In this document: positions 38,720 to 49,319 of the stretch, in pieces
Layout of the letters: the number at the start of each line of letters is the position of its first letter
Position numbering within the stretch: position 1 is the stretch's first letter
Position numbers and translations under genes: made by a program
Source of the DNA: Marinihelvus sp963695135
GTDB taxonomy: Bacteria > Pseudomonadota > Gammaproteobacteria > Xanthomonadales > SZUA-36
DNA: 64,000 nt
Direction: 5' to 3'
NCBI GenBank assembly: GCA_963695135.1
Contig: CAVOGA010000003.1
Coordinates: 1-64,000, forward strand
Notes under the pieces: model-generated
Seen by the model: the letters and a program-made list of their open reading frames with translations, nothing else
Told to the model about the DNA's origin: nothing
Databases searched by the model: none

Positions 38720-38932
38720 TTAGCAGCGGTAAACACCCACTGCGCAGCGACGTACGGAACGACGTGCGACACCGGCAACGCTGACCGGCGTCAGCGGTCG
38801 TCCGACGATGGCATCAGCGGTTGGCACCACGCCGTGCACGCCGGGCACGGACAGCTCCTCGCCCAGCTGTGCTGCCAGCATCAGGAACATCACACCCAGG
38901 AAGGTAAAACCCAATCGCTTTAATCGTTTCAT
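38720..38932 (-). CDS. Small exported protein with Arg-rich VAGVARR tail
   Basis: A 70-residue protein with a signal peptide or membrane anchor (LGFTFLGVMFLMLAAQ) and the tail IVGRPLTPVSVAGVARR followed by an Arg/Cys-rich end. Its start overlaps the DUF2092 stop (ATGA), so the two are translationally coupled. I recall similar small proteins beside DUF2092 genes, but no function is known. The conserved GRPLTPxSxAGVARR-like motif suggests a binding segment rather than a random tail. Confidence 0.7.
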   Translation of the reverse strand: MKRLKRLGFTFLGVMFLMLAAQLGEELSVPGVHGVVPTADAIVGRPLTPVSVAGVARRSVRRCAVGVYRC

Positions 38933-39697
38933 TGTGACTCTCCGATAACTTCAAAGTGGCCAGGCAGGTCACTGGCATCATCAAGATTGTCGAGCTCGAC
39001 CAGCTCGGCCTGTGTGTCATTACTGAAGCTGTAGTCAAACTCACCTACCGCCGCACCGGTCTGCCAGTTGCTGATCTGGACACGGTACTGCGGACCGTTC
39101 GTGGCCAGCTTGGAGGTAATCACGTAGCTGCAGGGGTAAGGCTCGTCACCCTGGGCAATCCAGATCTGCCAGTCGACCTCGTTGGTCCGGAACGCCAGCG
39201 TATCGCACTCCACGCCACCGATAACGCCGCTGCCCAGGTCCTTGATATCGATCACGTCGGCCATCAGCAAATCGTAGCTGTCAGGCAGCAACAGATCGGC
39301 CGCCGGCAACGTACGGTTGTAATCATCACGCAATACGTCCACCAGGTTGCTGAGCGTGCCGGGAATCTCAAGCTGGGCGTACATGTTCATGTTATTGCCC
39401 AGCAGGGTCAGGGTCGTGCCATCAAAGCCCATGTCCACATCGGCAAAACCGCCGGCCCGGGTAACATGTATCTTGCCGGGCCGCTGCAGCGTCACGGTCC
39501 CGGAACTGGCCAGCCCGAGAATCTGGTCTTCCGGCGTGACCACTTCCAGCGTGGCGTCATAGTCAAAGGACAAGGTCTTGCTGGGCCGCAATGTAGTCGG
39601 ACATGGACTTCAGTATCCGCTCGGCATCTGCTTCGTCCGCGATGGCCACCGTGCTGCCTGCCATCACGATTAGCAGGGATAACACCCCACTCGCCAT
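38929..39697 (-). CDS. Exported DUF2092 (LolA-like fold) protein, one frameshift
   Basis: The periplasmic protein of about 256 residues starts at ATG 39695-39697 (GGGAAGG 5 nt upstream) with signal peptide LSLLIVMAGSTVAIA. ERILKSMSDYIAAQ, then in a second frame LSFDYDATLEVVTPEDQ and LASSGTVTLQRPGKIHVTR, are typical of DUF2092, which is related to LolA/LolB-type lipid carriers. The shift lies near 39590. It ends NDTQAELVELDNLDD region and overlaps the small downstream gene. The substrate is unknown. Confidence 0.8.
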
Positions 39698-39880
39698 GAG
39701 CGCCTTCCCAGCGCCAGGTACCTTGTATTTTTCGCTGTTCAAAATCAAGACTCCGTAAGCATCAGTGAAAGAAACAGGAGCCTGCCAATGGCTCACTCAA
39801 CGTCACGATACGCCTTCTCGGAGAGTTGGATACCCATATACGGACAAAACCCGACCCCACTGCATTTGGTTTGACCCAGG

Positions 39881-40777
39881 TCAAGGCCCAAAAACGTTCA
39901 GGGCGCCCGGGCAGCACCGGATGGTCAGCGGCGTTTCACCGCGAAACTCCCCGTCCACCGCGCAGCCAAGGCCCGGCGGTTCCAGAATCCTGATTTCGGC
40001 GGCGCGGTGCACGGTCACCTCCCGCGCCTCGATGTGCCGGCCGTCATAGATGTCGGGGAACAGGCGCAGGGCCCGTGAGCGCGACAGCTTCGCGACGACC
40101 ACCACGTCCAGCAAGCCGTCTGTCATGTCCGCATCCGGCGCCATGAGAAAGTGGGTGCCCGTGTAACGGCTGTTGGCGACCTGGATAAACAGCGTGTCCT
40201 GCACGGGCCGTTTTTCGCCATCAAGTTCCAGCCGCAGCGGCGCGACCGGCAGCCGGACCAGGGCGCCCAGGGCGCCCAGCGTGTAGGCGCCCCGCCCGAG
40301 GCGTTTGAAACGCGCGGCCGTGCGGGCGGCTTCGGTAACCAGTCCGAGTCCGAGAATATTGATGAAATGGAAGTGCTCGGCGGGCGTCTGAACCTCCGCC
40401 ACGTCCACCGGGCGCGCCTTGCCCGCGCTGATCAGCCCGATGGCCTGGTCAATAGCGCCGGGCGCCAGGCCCAGGTCACGGGCAAAGGCATTGCCGGTGC
40501 CCATCGGCAGCACGGCCAGCGACTCGCGCTGCGCCGGCGGCCGGCACATGAGGCCGTTGACCACTTCGAACAGGGTGCCATCGCCGCCGGCGGCGACGAT
40601 GACGTCAAAACGCCCGGGCTCCAGCGCTGCGACCCGCTCACGGGCGGCGCCGGGCCCGGTGGTGAGTTCCACCCGGGCATCAAGCCCGTGATCCCGCAGC
40701 TTTTGCTGCAGTAAACCCTGCTGCTCACCGGCCCGCCCACCGTGCGCCTGCGGGTTGAGCAGTGCGAGCAGCTTCAA
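39881..40777 (-). CDS. Diacylglycerol/lipid kinase family protein (DagK/YegS fold)
   Basis: The 298-residue enzyme has LLALLNPQAHGGRAGEQQ at the start and the nucleotide-binding AAGGDGTLFEVVNGL (GGDGT at 64-68), then LAVLPMGTGNAFARDLGL, all hallmarks of the DAGK catalytic domain. FINILGLGLVTEAA and CAVDGEFRGETPL mark the C-terminal domain. It phosphorylates a lipid alcohol with ATP at the membrane. The start is a TTG (40775-40777), 6 nt after the stop of the small upstream protein, so the two are likely cotranscribed. Confidence 0.88.
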   Translation of the reverse strand: MKLLALLNPQAHGGRAGEQQGLLQQKLRDHGLDARVELTTGPGAARERVAALEPGRFDVIVAAGGDGTLFEVVNGLMCRPPAQRESLAVLPMGTGNAFARDLGLAPGAIDQAIGLISAGKARPVDVAEVQTPAEHFHFINILGLGLVTEAARTAARFKRLGRGAYTLGALGALVRLPVAPLRLELDGEKRPVQDTLFIQVANSRYTGTHFLMAPDADMTDGLLDVVVVAKLSRSRALRLFPDIYDGRHIEAREVTVHRAAEIRILEPPGLGCAVDGEFRGETPLTIRCCPGALNVFGP

Positions 40778-40783
40778 GCGGGC

Positions 40784-41019
40784 TTAGAGCGCGTCCTTGA
40801 TGCGCTTGTAGGCCTGCTGCAATTCCAGGCCAAGACCGGTCATTGCATCACTGAGGCCCTTGCCCGTCTCATCGAAACGCGCATTGGCTTTGAAGTCTTT
40901 CCACTTCTCTTCGAGGCCGGCCCACTCGGTCTTGGTGTCCATGCCGGCCAGGTGCATCTTGAGCTTGATCTCATCACGGGCCGGGCGATGTCCTCTTTGA
41001 GTTTGTCCAGTTCACTCAT
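40784..41019 (-). CDS. Small charged helical protein, about 77 residues, one frameshift
   Basis: The gene is easily missed because a single-base shift near 40980 splits it. Reading starts at ATG 41017-41019 (AGAGGAG upstream) with MSELDKLKEDIA, and continues in the next frame as RDEIKLKMHLAGMDTKTEW, EEKWKDFKANARFDETG and LGLELQQAYKRIKDAL before TAA. The composition (many Lys, Glu, Asp, no Cys) suggests a helical bundle. It precedes the lipid kinase by 6 nt. I do not know its function. Confidence 0.7.
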
Positions 41020-41166
41020 GATCGGTTTACTCCTCTTGGTTGTTTGAATCCGGTTTTAAGTTTAGCGGGAGCGCATCGACAGCGCAGCGGATGTTCACCG
41101 CCCTCCGCCGCGCGGGTGTCGCCCCGGCTGGTGTCGCTCCACCTGCCATTCTGGCAGAATCGCCGG

Positions 41167-42169
41167 GTGATTCCTTGCCCTACATCATCTGCCCTGCTCC
41201 GGGTGGGCCTGGCGCCTCTCCCGCGCCCCGGCGCCCTGTTGCTGACCCTGTTGGCGCTGCTCGGCCTCGCGGGCTGCGACGGGCGTCCACAAGTCGAGTC
41301 AGATCCCAGGATCCGGCTGGCCGGCACCGTCCAGTCCGGCCTGCTGGACGAAATCAGCGGCCTGCAGGTGAGCCATCGCCACCCGGGCGTAAGCTGGGTG
41401 CACAACGACGACGGGGAGGCCCGCATCCATGCGCTGGGGCCGGACGGGCGAGGATCTTGGCAGCGTGCTGCTCACCGACGCCGTCAACGCGGACTGGGAA
41501 GACATCACCCGCATTCCCGGTGAAACGCGGGACCTGCTGGTGCTGGCGGACATCGGCGACAACTCGGCAAAACGTTCAAAAGTATGGCTTTACGTGGCCG
41601 AGGAACCGGCGCCCGGGCCGGATGGACGCTTCAGCGGCGAAACGCCCGTGGTCAACTGGATCAACATCACCTACCCGGACGGCCCGCGGGACGCGGAAGG
41701 CATCGCCTGGGATCCTCTGCGGCAACGTCTGCTGATTCTTACCAAGCGGGACCCGGTCCCCCGGCTGTACGCCCTGGACGGTATCGTGGCGCTGAGCGAG
41801 CACGAGGCCGAACTGTCCTTTCTCACGGAGGTGCGCAGCCTGCGTCCGCCGGACAGCTCTGATGCCAGGGCCTTCGGCTTGCGCTCGCCCTTCGTTTCCC
41901 AGCCGACCGGCCTGGACCTGACCGCCGATGGACAGATGGCCTCCATCATCACTTACCGGAGTCTCTACCTGTTCGAGGCGCCGCCGAATGGTGACTGGGC
42001 CGAAGGGCTGAACAGCACGCCGCTGGAGATCATCGGTCCGCCGAGAAATAACGAGGAGGCCGTGGGATTCCTGGCCAACGGTGAAGGCGTATGGGTCAGC
42101 ACGGAAGGTGAAAACGCCCCGTTATACGAATTTCTTTTCGTAGATATGAAGCAGCTGTCAGCCGAGTAA
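41167..42169 (+). CDS. Lipoprotein with predicted beta-propeller-like domain, one frameshift
   Basis: A GTG at 41167 opens a signal peptide with lipobox LLGLAGC-D (Cys near residue 38), so the protein is lipid-anchored. The body has repeated strands and Asp-rich turns (VSWVHNDDGEARIHALG, DAVNADWEDITRIPG, VLADIGDNSAKRSKVWLYV, DAEGIAWDPLRQRLLIL). These resemble propeller proteins of the phytase-like or SdiA-regulated type. The shift lies near 41450. It ends just before convergent ligA. The name is tentative. Confidence 0.62.
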
Positions 42170-42191
42170 AGCCCATCGCAGGCTCACGACG

Positions 42192-44231
42192 TCACGAACC
42201 GAGGCCGTGGGATTCCAGCAGCGCCTGGAATGCCGCTTCGTCCATCACCTCGACGCCCAGTTTCTCCGCTTTTGCCAGCTTGGAACCCGCCGCTTCGCCT
42301 GCCAGCACCACGCTGGTCTTGCCGGAAACGCTGCCGGACACCTTGGCGCCCAGCTGCTCCAGCAGGTTCTTTGCCTTGATACGCGGCATGCCGAGGGAAC
42401 CGGTCAGCACCCAGGTCTGCCCCTTCAGCGGCTGCTCGCCGGAGCGGTCCTCGGGCGCCTCGTAACGCACCCCGGCCCCGATCAGTTCGCGAATCACCTC
42501 GAGGTTATGCGGCTCGTCGAAGAATGCGCGGACGTGCGCTGCGACAATCGGCCCGACATCGTCGACCTGTTCCAGCGCTTCGATGTCGGCGCCGGCGAGT
42601 GCGTCCAGGGAACGGAAGTGCCGCGCCAACTGGTTGGCGGTGACCTCGCCGACCTCGCGAATGCCCAGGGCAAACAACAGGCGGCCGAGTTCCGGTGATT
42701 TGCTGCGCTCAATCGCGCCCAGCAGGTTGGCGGCGGACCTGGCGCCCATGCGATCCAGTCCTTCGAGCTGCTCCTGGCTGAGCCGGTAAATGTCGGCCAC
42801 GGTGCTGACCAGGCCGGAATCCACCAGCTGATTGACCAGCTTGTCGCCGAGACCCTCGATGTCCATGGCGCGGCGCGAGGCAAAATGCTGAATGCGCTGT
42901 TTCACCTGGGCGGCGCAGACCAGCCCACCGGTGCAGCGCGCCACCGCCTCGTCTTCGTTTTTCTCCACCGCCGAACCGCACACGGGGCAGGTATCCGGCA
43001 TGACGAACGGCTTCAGCTCTCCCTCGCGGCGCTCATGCAGCGCGCGGGCCACCTCCGGTATCACATCCCCGGCGCGGCGCACGATGACCCAGTCGCCCGG
43101 GCGGATGTCCTTGCGCTGAATCTCGTGCTCGTTATGCAGGGTTGCGTTGGTGACGGTCACGCCGCCGACAAACACCGGCTCCAGGCGCGCCACGGGCGTC
43201 AGCGCACCGGTGCGACCCACGGAGATATCGATGGCCAGCAGCCGGGTGATTTCCTCCTGGGCGGGAAACTTGTGCGCCAGGGCCCAGCGCGGCGCGCGGC
43301 TGACAAAGCCCAGCGTGTCCTGCGAGTCCAGGTCATTGACCTTGTAGACCACGCCGTCGATGTCATACGGCAGCTGTGCACGGCGGGCCTGGATGTCCTC
43401 GTAGTAAGCCAGCAGTCCGTCCGCCCCGCTGACGCGCCGTATCTCGCCATTGACGGGAAACCCCCACGCCTGCAGCTGTTCAAGGATGCCCAGCTGGTTG
43501 TCCGGCAAGCCCTCCCGGGTCGCCACACTGTAGGCGTAAAACGCCAGCGGGCGGGATGCGGTGATTTTCGAATCCAGCTGGCGCAGGCTGCCGGCAGCGG
43601 CGTTGCGCGGATTGACCAGCGGCTTCTCACCGTTCTTGAGCGCCCTGGCGTTGTAGGCCTCGAAACCGGCCAGGGGCATATAGATTTCACCGCGGACCTC
43701 GAGCACATCCGGCCAGCCCGAACCCCGCAGGCGCAGGGGAATGGCCGCAATGGTCCGCACGTTGCTGGTCACATTCTCGCCCTGGGTGCCGTCGCCGCGC
43801 GTGGCGGCCTGGACCAGCTCACCGTGTTCGTAAGTCAGGGAGATCGCCACGCCGTCCAGCTTGGGCTCGGCGGCATACTCGACCTGCTCCACCTCCAGCC
43901 CCGCGGCGACACGACGGTCAAATTCACGCACTTCCTCCTCGCTGAAGGCATTGCCCAGCGACAACATGGGGGTGCGATGACGAACCTCTTCGAAGCTGGA
44001 CAGGGGCGTGCCGCCGACACGCTGGGTCGGCGAACTGCTGCTTTTCAGATCAGGATGGTCCTGCTCGATGGCCTGCAGCTCACGCATACGCCGGTCGTAT
44101 TCCGCGTCCGGAACCAGCGGGTCATCCAGCACGTAATAGTGATGGTCGTAGCGTTCAAGCAGCTCGCGCAGCTCGCGGGCACGCGCTGCGGCTTGCTGCT
44201 GGTCAGCGGGCGCCGCGCCGGTATCGCTCAT
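42192..44231 (-). CDS. ligA: NAD-dependent DNA ligase
   Basis: The 679-residue ligase has domain Ia (YDHHYYVLDDPLVPDAEYD), the adenylation Lys in AEPKLDGVAISL (Lys124), and RNAAAGSLRQLD. A zinc finger (CPVCGS...CTGGLVCAAQ), helix-hairpin-helix domain and C-terminal BRCT (LKGQTWVLTGSLGMPRIKAK) follow. It seals nicks in replication and repair using NAD+. Its ATG overlaps the zipA stop (ATGA), the usual gammaproteobacterial arrangement smc-zipA-ligA. Confidence 0.96.
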   Translation of the reverse strand: MSDTGAAPADQQQAAARARELRELLERYDHHYYVLDDPLVPDAEYDRRMRELQAIEQDHPDLKSSSSPTQRVGGTPLSSFEEVRHRTPMLSLGNAFSEEEVREFDRRVAAGLEVEQVEYAAEPKLDGVAISLTYEHGELVQAATRGDGTQGENVTSNVRTIAAIPLRLRGSGWPDVLEVRGEIYMPLAGFEAYNARALKNGEKPLVNPRNAAAGSLRQLDSKITASRPLAFYAYSVATREGLPDNQLGILEQLQAWGFPVNGEIRRVSGADGLLAYYEDIQARRAQLPYDIDGVVYKVNDLDSQDTLGFVSRAPRWALAHKFPAQEEITRLLAIDISVGRTGALTPVARLEPVFVGGVTVTNATLHNEHEIQRKDIRPGDWVIVRRAGDVIPEVARALHERREGELKPFVMPDTCPVCGSAVEKNEDEAVARCTGGLVCAAQVKQRIQHFASRRAMDIEGLGDKLVNQLVDSGLVSTVADIYRLSQEQLEGLDRMGARSAANLLGAIERSKSPELGRLLFALGIREVGEVTANQLARHFRSLDALAGADIEALEQVDDVGPIVAAHVRAFFDEPHNLEVIRELIGAGVRYEAPEDRSGEQPLKGQTWVLTGSLGMPRIKAKNLLEQLGAKVSGSVSGKTSVVLAGEAAGSKLAKAEKLGVEVMDEAAFQALLESHGLGS

Positions 44232-44983
44232 GCTTCCGGTTGCTGCTGCCGTTCGAATTCGCGAAGTTCTTCGCGTATCGCGCCCTCACGCTGGCGCGTG
44301 AAGTGTTCCCGCTTGCCGTCCAGGATATCCAGGTGCAACAGCTCCGACATGCGCCGCGCAGTGGCGACCAGCGCATCCCAGGCGTCCAGCGCCGGCATCG
44401 GGCCCGGCAGGCCCATGAACAGGGTCATACCGCGGGTTTCGAAGGTGTTCCAGGCGTCCTTGTCGAAATGGCCCGGCTGTTCCAGGTTGGCCATGCTGAA
44501 CAGCGGCCGCTCGCCGCCTTCGAGCCGGCGATGGAAAATATTCATGTCACCGAAGGTCATGCCGGACTTCACCGCTGCCTCGAGCAACTCCGCCCCCACG
44601 ATCCGCCGGTTGTCCCTGGCCTGCAGATACAGAACGATGACCTTGTCCGGGGGATCCGGCGGCGGCCCGGAGGGCTTGTTCGTCTTCGCGGGCGCGGCAC
44701 TGCCGGTGTCGTCAATCGGCAACTCGCCCTGCCCCGCCTCCAGCGTGGGTTCGACGCGTGGCGCGCTGCTGAAATTCGGGTCGTCAAAGCGCGAGGGCTC
44801 ATGGTCGCCGTCCAGCGCCGGCTCGTGGCGCTCGGCGGCGGCCGGTTTGCGGCGGTTCGGCTTGCGGCGCTTGAGTTTGCGCTGCTTCGGCTTGCGGTTC
44901 GGGTTGCCGAACAGCAGCAGGCCGCCAAGGAGGGCGGCACCGCAGATAATCAGGATCCAGCGTAAGGTCGAAGTATCATCCAT
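44228..44983 (-). CDS. zipA: Cell division protein ZipA
   Basis: The 251-residue protein has an N-terminal helix (LRWILIICGAALLGGLLLFG), a basic then acidic/Pro-rich linker, and a C-terminal FtsZ-binding domain (KVIVLYLQARDNRRIVGAEL, MTFGDMNIFHRR, FSMANLEQPGHFD). It anchors FtsZ to the inner membrane at the division site. It lies 30 nt downstream of smc and overlaps ligA. ZipA presence is a useful taxonomic marker for gammaproteobacteria. Confidence 0.94.
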   Translation of the reverse strand: MDDTSTLRWILIICGAALLGGLLLFGNPNRKPKQRKLKRRKPNRRKPAAAERHEPALDGDHEPSRFDDPNFSSAPRVEPTLEAGQGELPIDDTGSAAPAKTNKPSGPPPDPPDKVIVLYLQARDNRRIVGAELLEAAVKSGMTFGDMNIFHRRLEGGERPLFSMANLEQPGHFDKDAWNTFETRGMTLFMGLPGPMPALDAWDALVATARRMSELLHLDILDGKREHFTRQREGAIREELREFERQQQPEA

Positions 44984-45013
44984 TGCGTATCAGCTCCGCT
45001 CCGCGCCACAGGC

Positions 45014-48000
45014 TCAGGCCTCGGCGAGTCGTGCGGCCTCCTCAAGGTCTACCTGCACCAGTCGCGACACGCCCGGTTCGCGCATGGTCACACCGCTGAG
45101 CTGGTGGGCCATTTCCATGGTGATCTTGTTGTGCGTGACCACGATGAACTGCACCGCTTCCGACATTTCCTTCACCAGGTCGCAGAAGCGACCGACGTTT
45201 GCATCATCCAGCGGCGCATCGACCTCGTCAAGAAGACAGAACGGCGCCGGGTTGAGGCGGAAGATGGAGAACACGAAGGACGCCGCGGTCAGGGCCTTCT
45301 CACCCCCGGAGAGCAGATGAATGGACGACACGCGCTTACCGGGCGGCCGCGCCATGATCGCCACGCCGGTGGTCAGCATGTCCTCACCGGTCAGCTCGAT
45401 ATAGCCGTGGCCGCCGCCGAACAGGCGCGGGAACAACTCCTGCATGCCCTTGTTGACCTGCTCGAAGGTGTCCTTGAAGCGGGTGCGGGTTTTGCGGTCA
45501 ATCTTGGCGATCGCACCCTCCAGCGTGGCCAGCGCCTGGGTCAGGTCCTCGTGCTGCGCGTCGAGGTATGCCTTGCGTTTTGATTCTTCCTCGTACTCCT
45601 GGATCGCCGCCAGGTTGACCGGCTCCAGGCGCGTGATGCGTTCACCGAGACGCTCGATGTCCTGCTCCCAGCGCTCAGGCTCCGCGTCTTCCGGCAGACC
45701 CTCGGCCAGCGCCGCGAGATCCGCCTCCAGCCGCTCGGCCTGGCGCTCGTGGCTGCGCGCGCTCAGTTCGATTTCCTGCTGTTTCAGGCGGGCATTTTCC
45801 AGCTCGCCGCGCAGGGCTTCGTGCTGCTGCAGGGCGCCCTGGCGGGCCGCATCCTGCTCGCGATAGGCCTCGGTGAGCTCCTGCACGCGGGCGCGCGCAT
45901 CCTTCAGACGGGCCTCCCCTTCCAGCTGGCGGGCCAGCAGCGCGTCCATCGCCTCCTTGAACTCTGCGGCCGGATCGTCGGCGCTGGCGACCTGCTCATT
46001 CAGCGCCAGGAAGCGTCGCTGCAATTGCCCGACCTGTGTGTCCATGCGCTCCAGCGACTGCTTGAGCGAGTCAAGGCTGGCGCGCGAGGAGCTCGAGGCC
46101 AGCGCCAGCTCGTGGCGCCGCGTGCGCGCATCGCGTGATTCGCTGCGTGCGCTGTCGCGACGCTCAAGCAACTCGGTGCGCTGCTTGTCCAGTTCGGTGC
46201 GCCGCTCCGCCGCGGCGGCCATTTTGTTCATGACCGCATCCAGGGACTTGCGTGCTTCCCGGGAGGCGGCCTCGTCCTCTTTCTGGCGGGCTTTCAGGCG
46301 CTCACTCTCCTCGGCGATCTGCCGGCCGCGCCGGTCGAGGTCACCGATGCGCTGCCGCGCGCCGGACAGGCGGCTTTCCAGCTGCGAGTGTTCACGGTGC
46401 GCGTCGTTCACCTTCGCCTGCAGGGCGGCGACTTCCGCCTCCTGCTCCGGGCGCAGGTCGCGCAGTTTTTCGTTGGCGTCCTGGCGCTTGCGCAGCACAG
46501 CTTCAAGTTGCTCGATTTCGCCGCGCAGCTTGCCGATTTCCTGTTCGCGCGCGACCATGCCGGCCTGCCCGGAAGCACCGCGGGACACGCGCGCCCAGCC
46601 CGGCCCGACCCATTCGCCGGCGCGGGTCACGGCGGACTCCTCGTCACCGGGCAGCTCGAGAAATTCCAGGGCCGCTTCGATGTCATCCACGACGCGCACG
46701 TGGTTGAGCATCACGGTGATGGCATCCGGCGCCTTGATCTTTTCCGCCAGCGTTCCACTGCGCGCCCGGACGGTGTCCCCGCCCTCGTGAATCAGCCGCA
46801 GCTGGGAATCGTTGAGTTCCGCCAGCGCCCGGGTGTTGCCGGGCAGGCCGTCGACGACCCGCGCCTCCAGCCAGTGACCCAGCACCGCCTCGGCCGCGGC
46901 TTCCCAGCCTTTTTCGACGGTGATGCGCTTGACCAGCAGGGGGTGCCCGGCAATGCCGCGCTCACCCAGCCAGGCCTGCTCCCGGTCGGAACCCTGGCCG
47001 GCGCGCTGCAGCGCTTCCAGAGCCTCCATGCGGCCTTGCAGGCCCAGCAGCTCGCGCTGCACGCCGTGTTCGTTCTCGACCCCCTCGCGCAACTGCGCGG
47101 AGGCCTCGCGCTGCACATCGCGCGCCGCGCTCCAGCTTTTCCTGCGCTTCGCGCTCGGCGTTCGCCGCCTGCTGACCCTGCTGCTCCAGCTCGCTGACCT
47201 CGGCCATGAGCGCCTGGGTGCCGACGTCCGTGGTCTCCTTGGCGAGCGCTTCGAGCCGCTCCGCCGCCGTGGCCATGCGCTGGTCGAGCACCTCCAGGCT
47301 GGCGCGCAGCCCGTCCGCCTCGCGGTTCAGGGCATTGAAGTCAGCGTGGTAGCTGTTCATCTGTTCCTGCCAGGCGTTCACCGCGGATTCCGCCTCGGCG
47401 AGCGCTTCATCGGCAGCCTGCTCGGCGGCTTTCGCCTGTTCAAGGGCCGGCTCCTGCTCGGCCAGGCGCGCAGTCAGGTCACCGACCTGGGCCTTGTCCA
47501 GCAGCATGTGCTGCTCCAGGTCCTGGAGCGAACTGGACGTTTCCTTCAGTTCGTTGGCCTGGCGCTGCTGCATTTCACGGTTGTGCTCGATTTTCTGTTC
47601 CAGGCGGGCGATTTCACTGGCGATCTCGTAGACATCACCCTGCACCACGTTGCGGTGCTCGTTGGCCTCGTCCTGGGACAGGCGCAGCTTCTCCAGCTCC
47701 GCCTCGGCGTTGCGCTGCAGGGCCGTCTGCTCCTCGAGCGCCGTCTCCCGGCGGATCAGCTCTTCCTTGCCCGCCTGGGCCCGCTGCATGTCGTGGCGCC
47801 AGCGCAGGGCGATGAGCCGCGACTCGTACTCGCGCTGCTGCTGCTTCAGTTCCTTGTAGCGCTCCGCGGCGTTGGCCTGGCGCTTGAGGCGGGTCAGCTG
47901 GCTGTCGACCTCCTCGCGAAGGTCGGACAGGCGATCGAGGTTGTCACGGGTATGGCGGATGCGGTTTTCCGTTTCCCGGCGCCGCTCCTTGTACCGCGAG

Positions 48001-48509
48001 ATACCGGCCGCCTCTTCCAGGTAGCCGCGGATCTGCTCCGGCTTTGAATCCACCACGCGGGAAATCATCCCTTGCTCGATAATCGAATAGCCGTGCGCCC
48101 CGACCCCGGTACCCAGGAACAGGTCACGGATGTCCTTGCGCCGGCAGGCGCCGCCGTTGAGGAAATACTTGCTGGTGCCGTCGCGGGACACCTGGCGTTT
48201 CACGGAGATTTCGCTGTAATCGGCATACTCGCCGCCCACCTTGCCATCGGAGTTCTCGAACACGAGTTCCACGGTGGCGGTGCCAACCGGCTTGCGCGAC
48301 GAGGACCCGGAGAAGATCACGTCGGACATGAGCTCACCACGCAGGACCCGGGCGGAACCCTCCCCCATCACCCAGCGCACCGCGTCGATGATGTTGGATT
48401 TACCGCAGCCGTTGGGGCCGACGATTCCGGTCAGGTTGGTGGGGGCTTTGAAGGTGGTGGGATCGACAAAAGATTTGAAGCCCGCCAGCTTGATTTCAGT
48501 CAGTCGCAT
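45014..48509 (-). CDS. smc: Chromosome segregation protein SMC, one frameshift
   Basis: The condensin ATPase of about 1165 residues starts at ATG 48507-48509 (MRLTEIKLAGFKSFVDPTTF). It has Walker A GPNGCGKSN (31-39), two long coiled coils, a hinge (IAGHPLLVKRITVEKGWE), signature LLSGGEKALTAASFVFSIF, and Walker B PFCLLDEVDAPLDDANV. One shift near 47120 lies in the first coiled coil. The longer upstream frame runs into repeats and is not coding. It works with ScpA and ScpB, encoded 4-9 kb away on the other strand. Confidence 0.95.
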
Positions 48510-48706
48510 GAATTGGTTCTGAAATTGATTATCGTTAGGGAGGGCAGCAAAGACCCCGCCCTGTTCATTATTTTGATTGAATCCCGGAGTGGTTGAAATG
48601 ATCGACCCAACCCAGCACGCAACCGGGAATTTTCGACCACCCCCGGCCAAGCAGCGAGTATACCATCGGCATTCGGCTTTCGGAGTCTTCCTGTTGGAGG
48701 GTGGGC

Positions 48707-48805
48707 CTGCTGACCAGGACGTTTTCAGACCCGCCGTAAATACCTCCCTGTAGGCTCGGGCTCGGCTTCCTGCCTCGCACGGTCTGAAAACGTCCTGGTC
48801 AGCAG
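48707..48805 (+). repeat. Variable-arm hairpin repeat, copy D (type 1 core)
   Basis: Left arm 48707-48730 and right arm 48782-48805 are perfectly complementary over 24 bp. The 51-bp core (48731-48781) has the type 1 sequence with three changes (GTAAATACCTCC instead of GTGAATACGTCC). The arms share nothing with other copies beyond the terminal GAC/GTC next to the core. Confidence 0.93.
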
Positions 48806-48906
48806 TCCGTCCGAACCGGATGATCCCGGCTTCGATGTGGGAACGGACCGGACTACGGCGTTGGGACAGGGCCAATCGCGGTGCGGTCGATTGCCCGGCG
48901 ACGTCA

Positions 48907-49011
48907 GGGAACGCGTTCACCCCTTTTCAAAACCGTGCGAGGCAGGAAGCCGAGCCCGAGCCTACAGGGATGTATTCACGGCGTGTTTTGAAAAGGGGTG
49001 AACGCGTTCCC
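48907..49011 (-). repeat. Variable-arm hairpin repeat, copy E (type 1 core)
   Basis: Left arm 48907-48933 and right arm 48985-49011 are perfectly complementary over 27 bp. The core at 48934-48984 is the reverse complement of type 1 (CGTGCGAGGCAGGAAGCC to TTCACGGCGT). It faces copy D. The arms contain ACGCGT palindromic sequence unrelated to those of D. Confidence 0.93.
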
Positions 49012-49043
49012 GAGATGTCACAGCAAACCCAGTGCCCCGAGCG

Positions 49044-49319
49044 CTACAGCTCGCTGGACGCCAGGGCCTCGATGCTCAGGGCGTGGATGTCGGTTTGCAT
49101 CAGGTCGCCCATGGCGTCGTAGACGGCACGATGCCGTTTTATCGGGCTCATGCCTTCAAAGGCCTCGCTGACAATGGAGACCCGGAAGTGACCGCGGCCG
49201 TCGCGGGCGCCGGCGTGGCCGGCGTGCAGGTGGCTTTCGTCCTCGACCAGCACGGACTCGGGGCTGAACGCCGCCTCGAGACGGCGTTCAATTTCCGGCA
49301 GGCGCTCGTCGGGGCTCAT
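49044..49319 (-). CDS. bolA: BolA-family protein
   Basis: The 91-residue protein has RRLEAAFSPESVLVEDESHLHAGH and GHFRVSIVSEAFEGMSPIKRHR, with the conserved HxGH-like and HR segments of the class II KH-like BolA fold. Partners are monothiol glutaredoxins with shared iron-sulfur ligands. Its ATG overlaps the yciI stop as TGATG. The longer upstream frame reads into yciI and is rejected. Confidence 0.9.
   Translation of the reverse strand: MSPDERLPEIERRLEAAFSPESVLVEDESHLHAGHAGARDGRGHFRVSIVSEAFEGMSPIKRHRAVYDAMGDLMQTDIHALSIEALASSEL

Larger units (their letters stand above)
48510..49043. other. 534-bp intergenic region with hairpin repeats D and E
   Basis: The region lies upstream of smc and downstream of bolA, both on the minus strand, so smc promoters should lie here. 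The stretch 48510-48700 has AT-rich segments but no clear promoter. Repeats D (48707-48805) and E (48907-49011) face each other across a 101-bp spacer. No credible gene is present. Confidence 0.7.
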
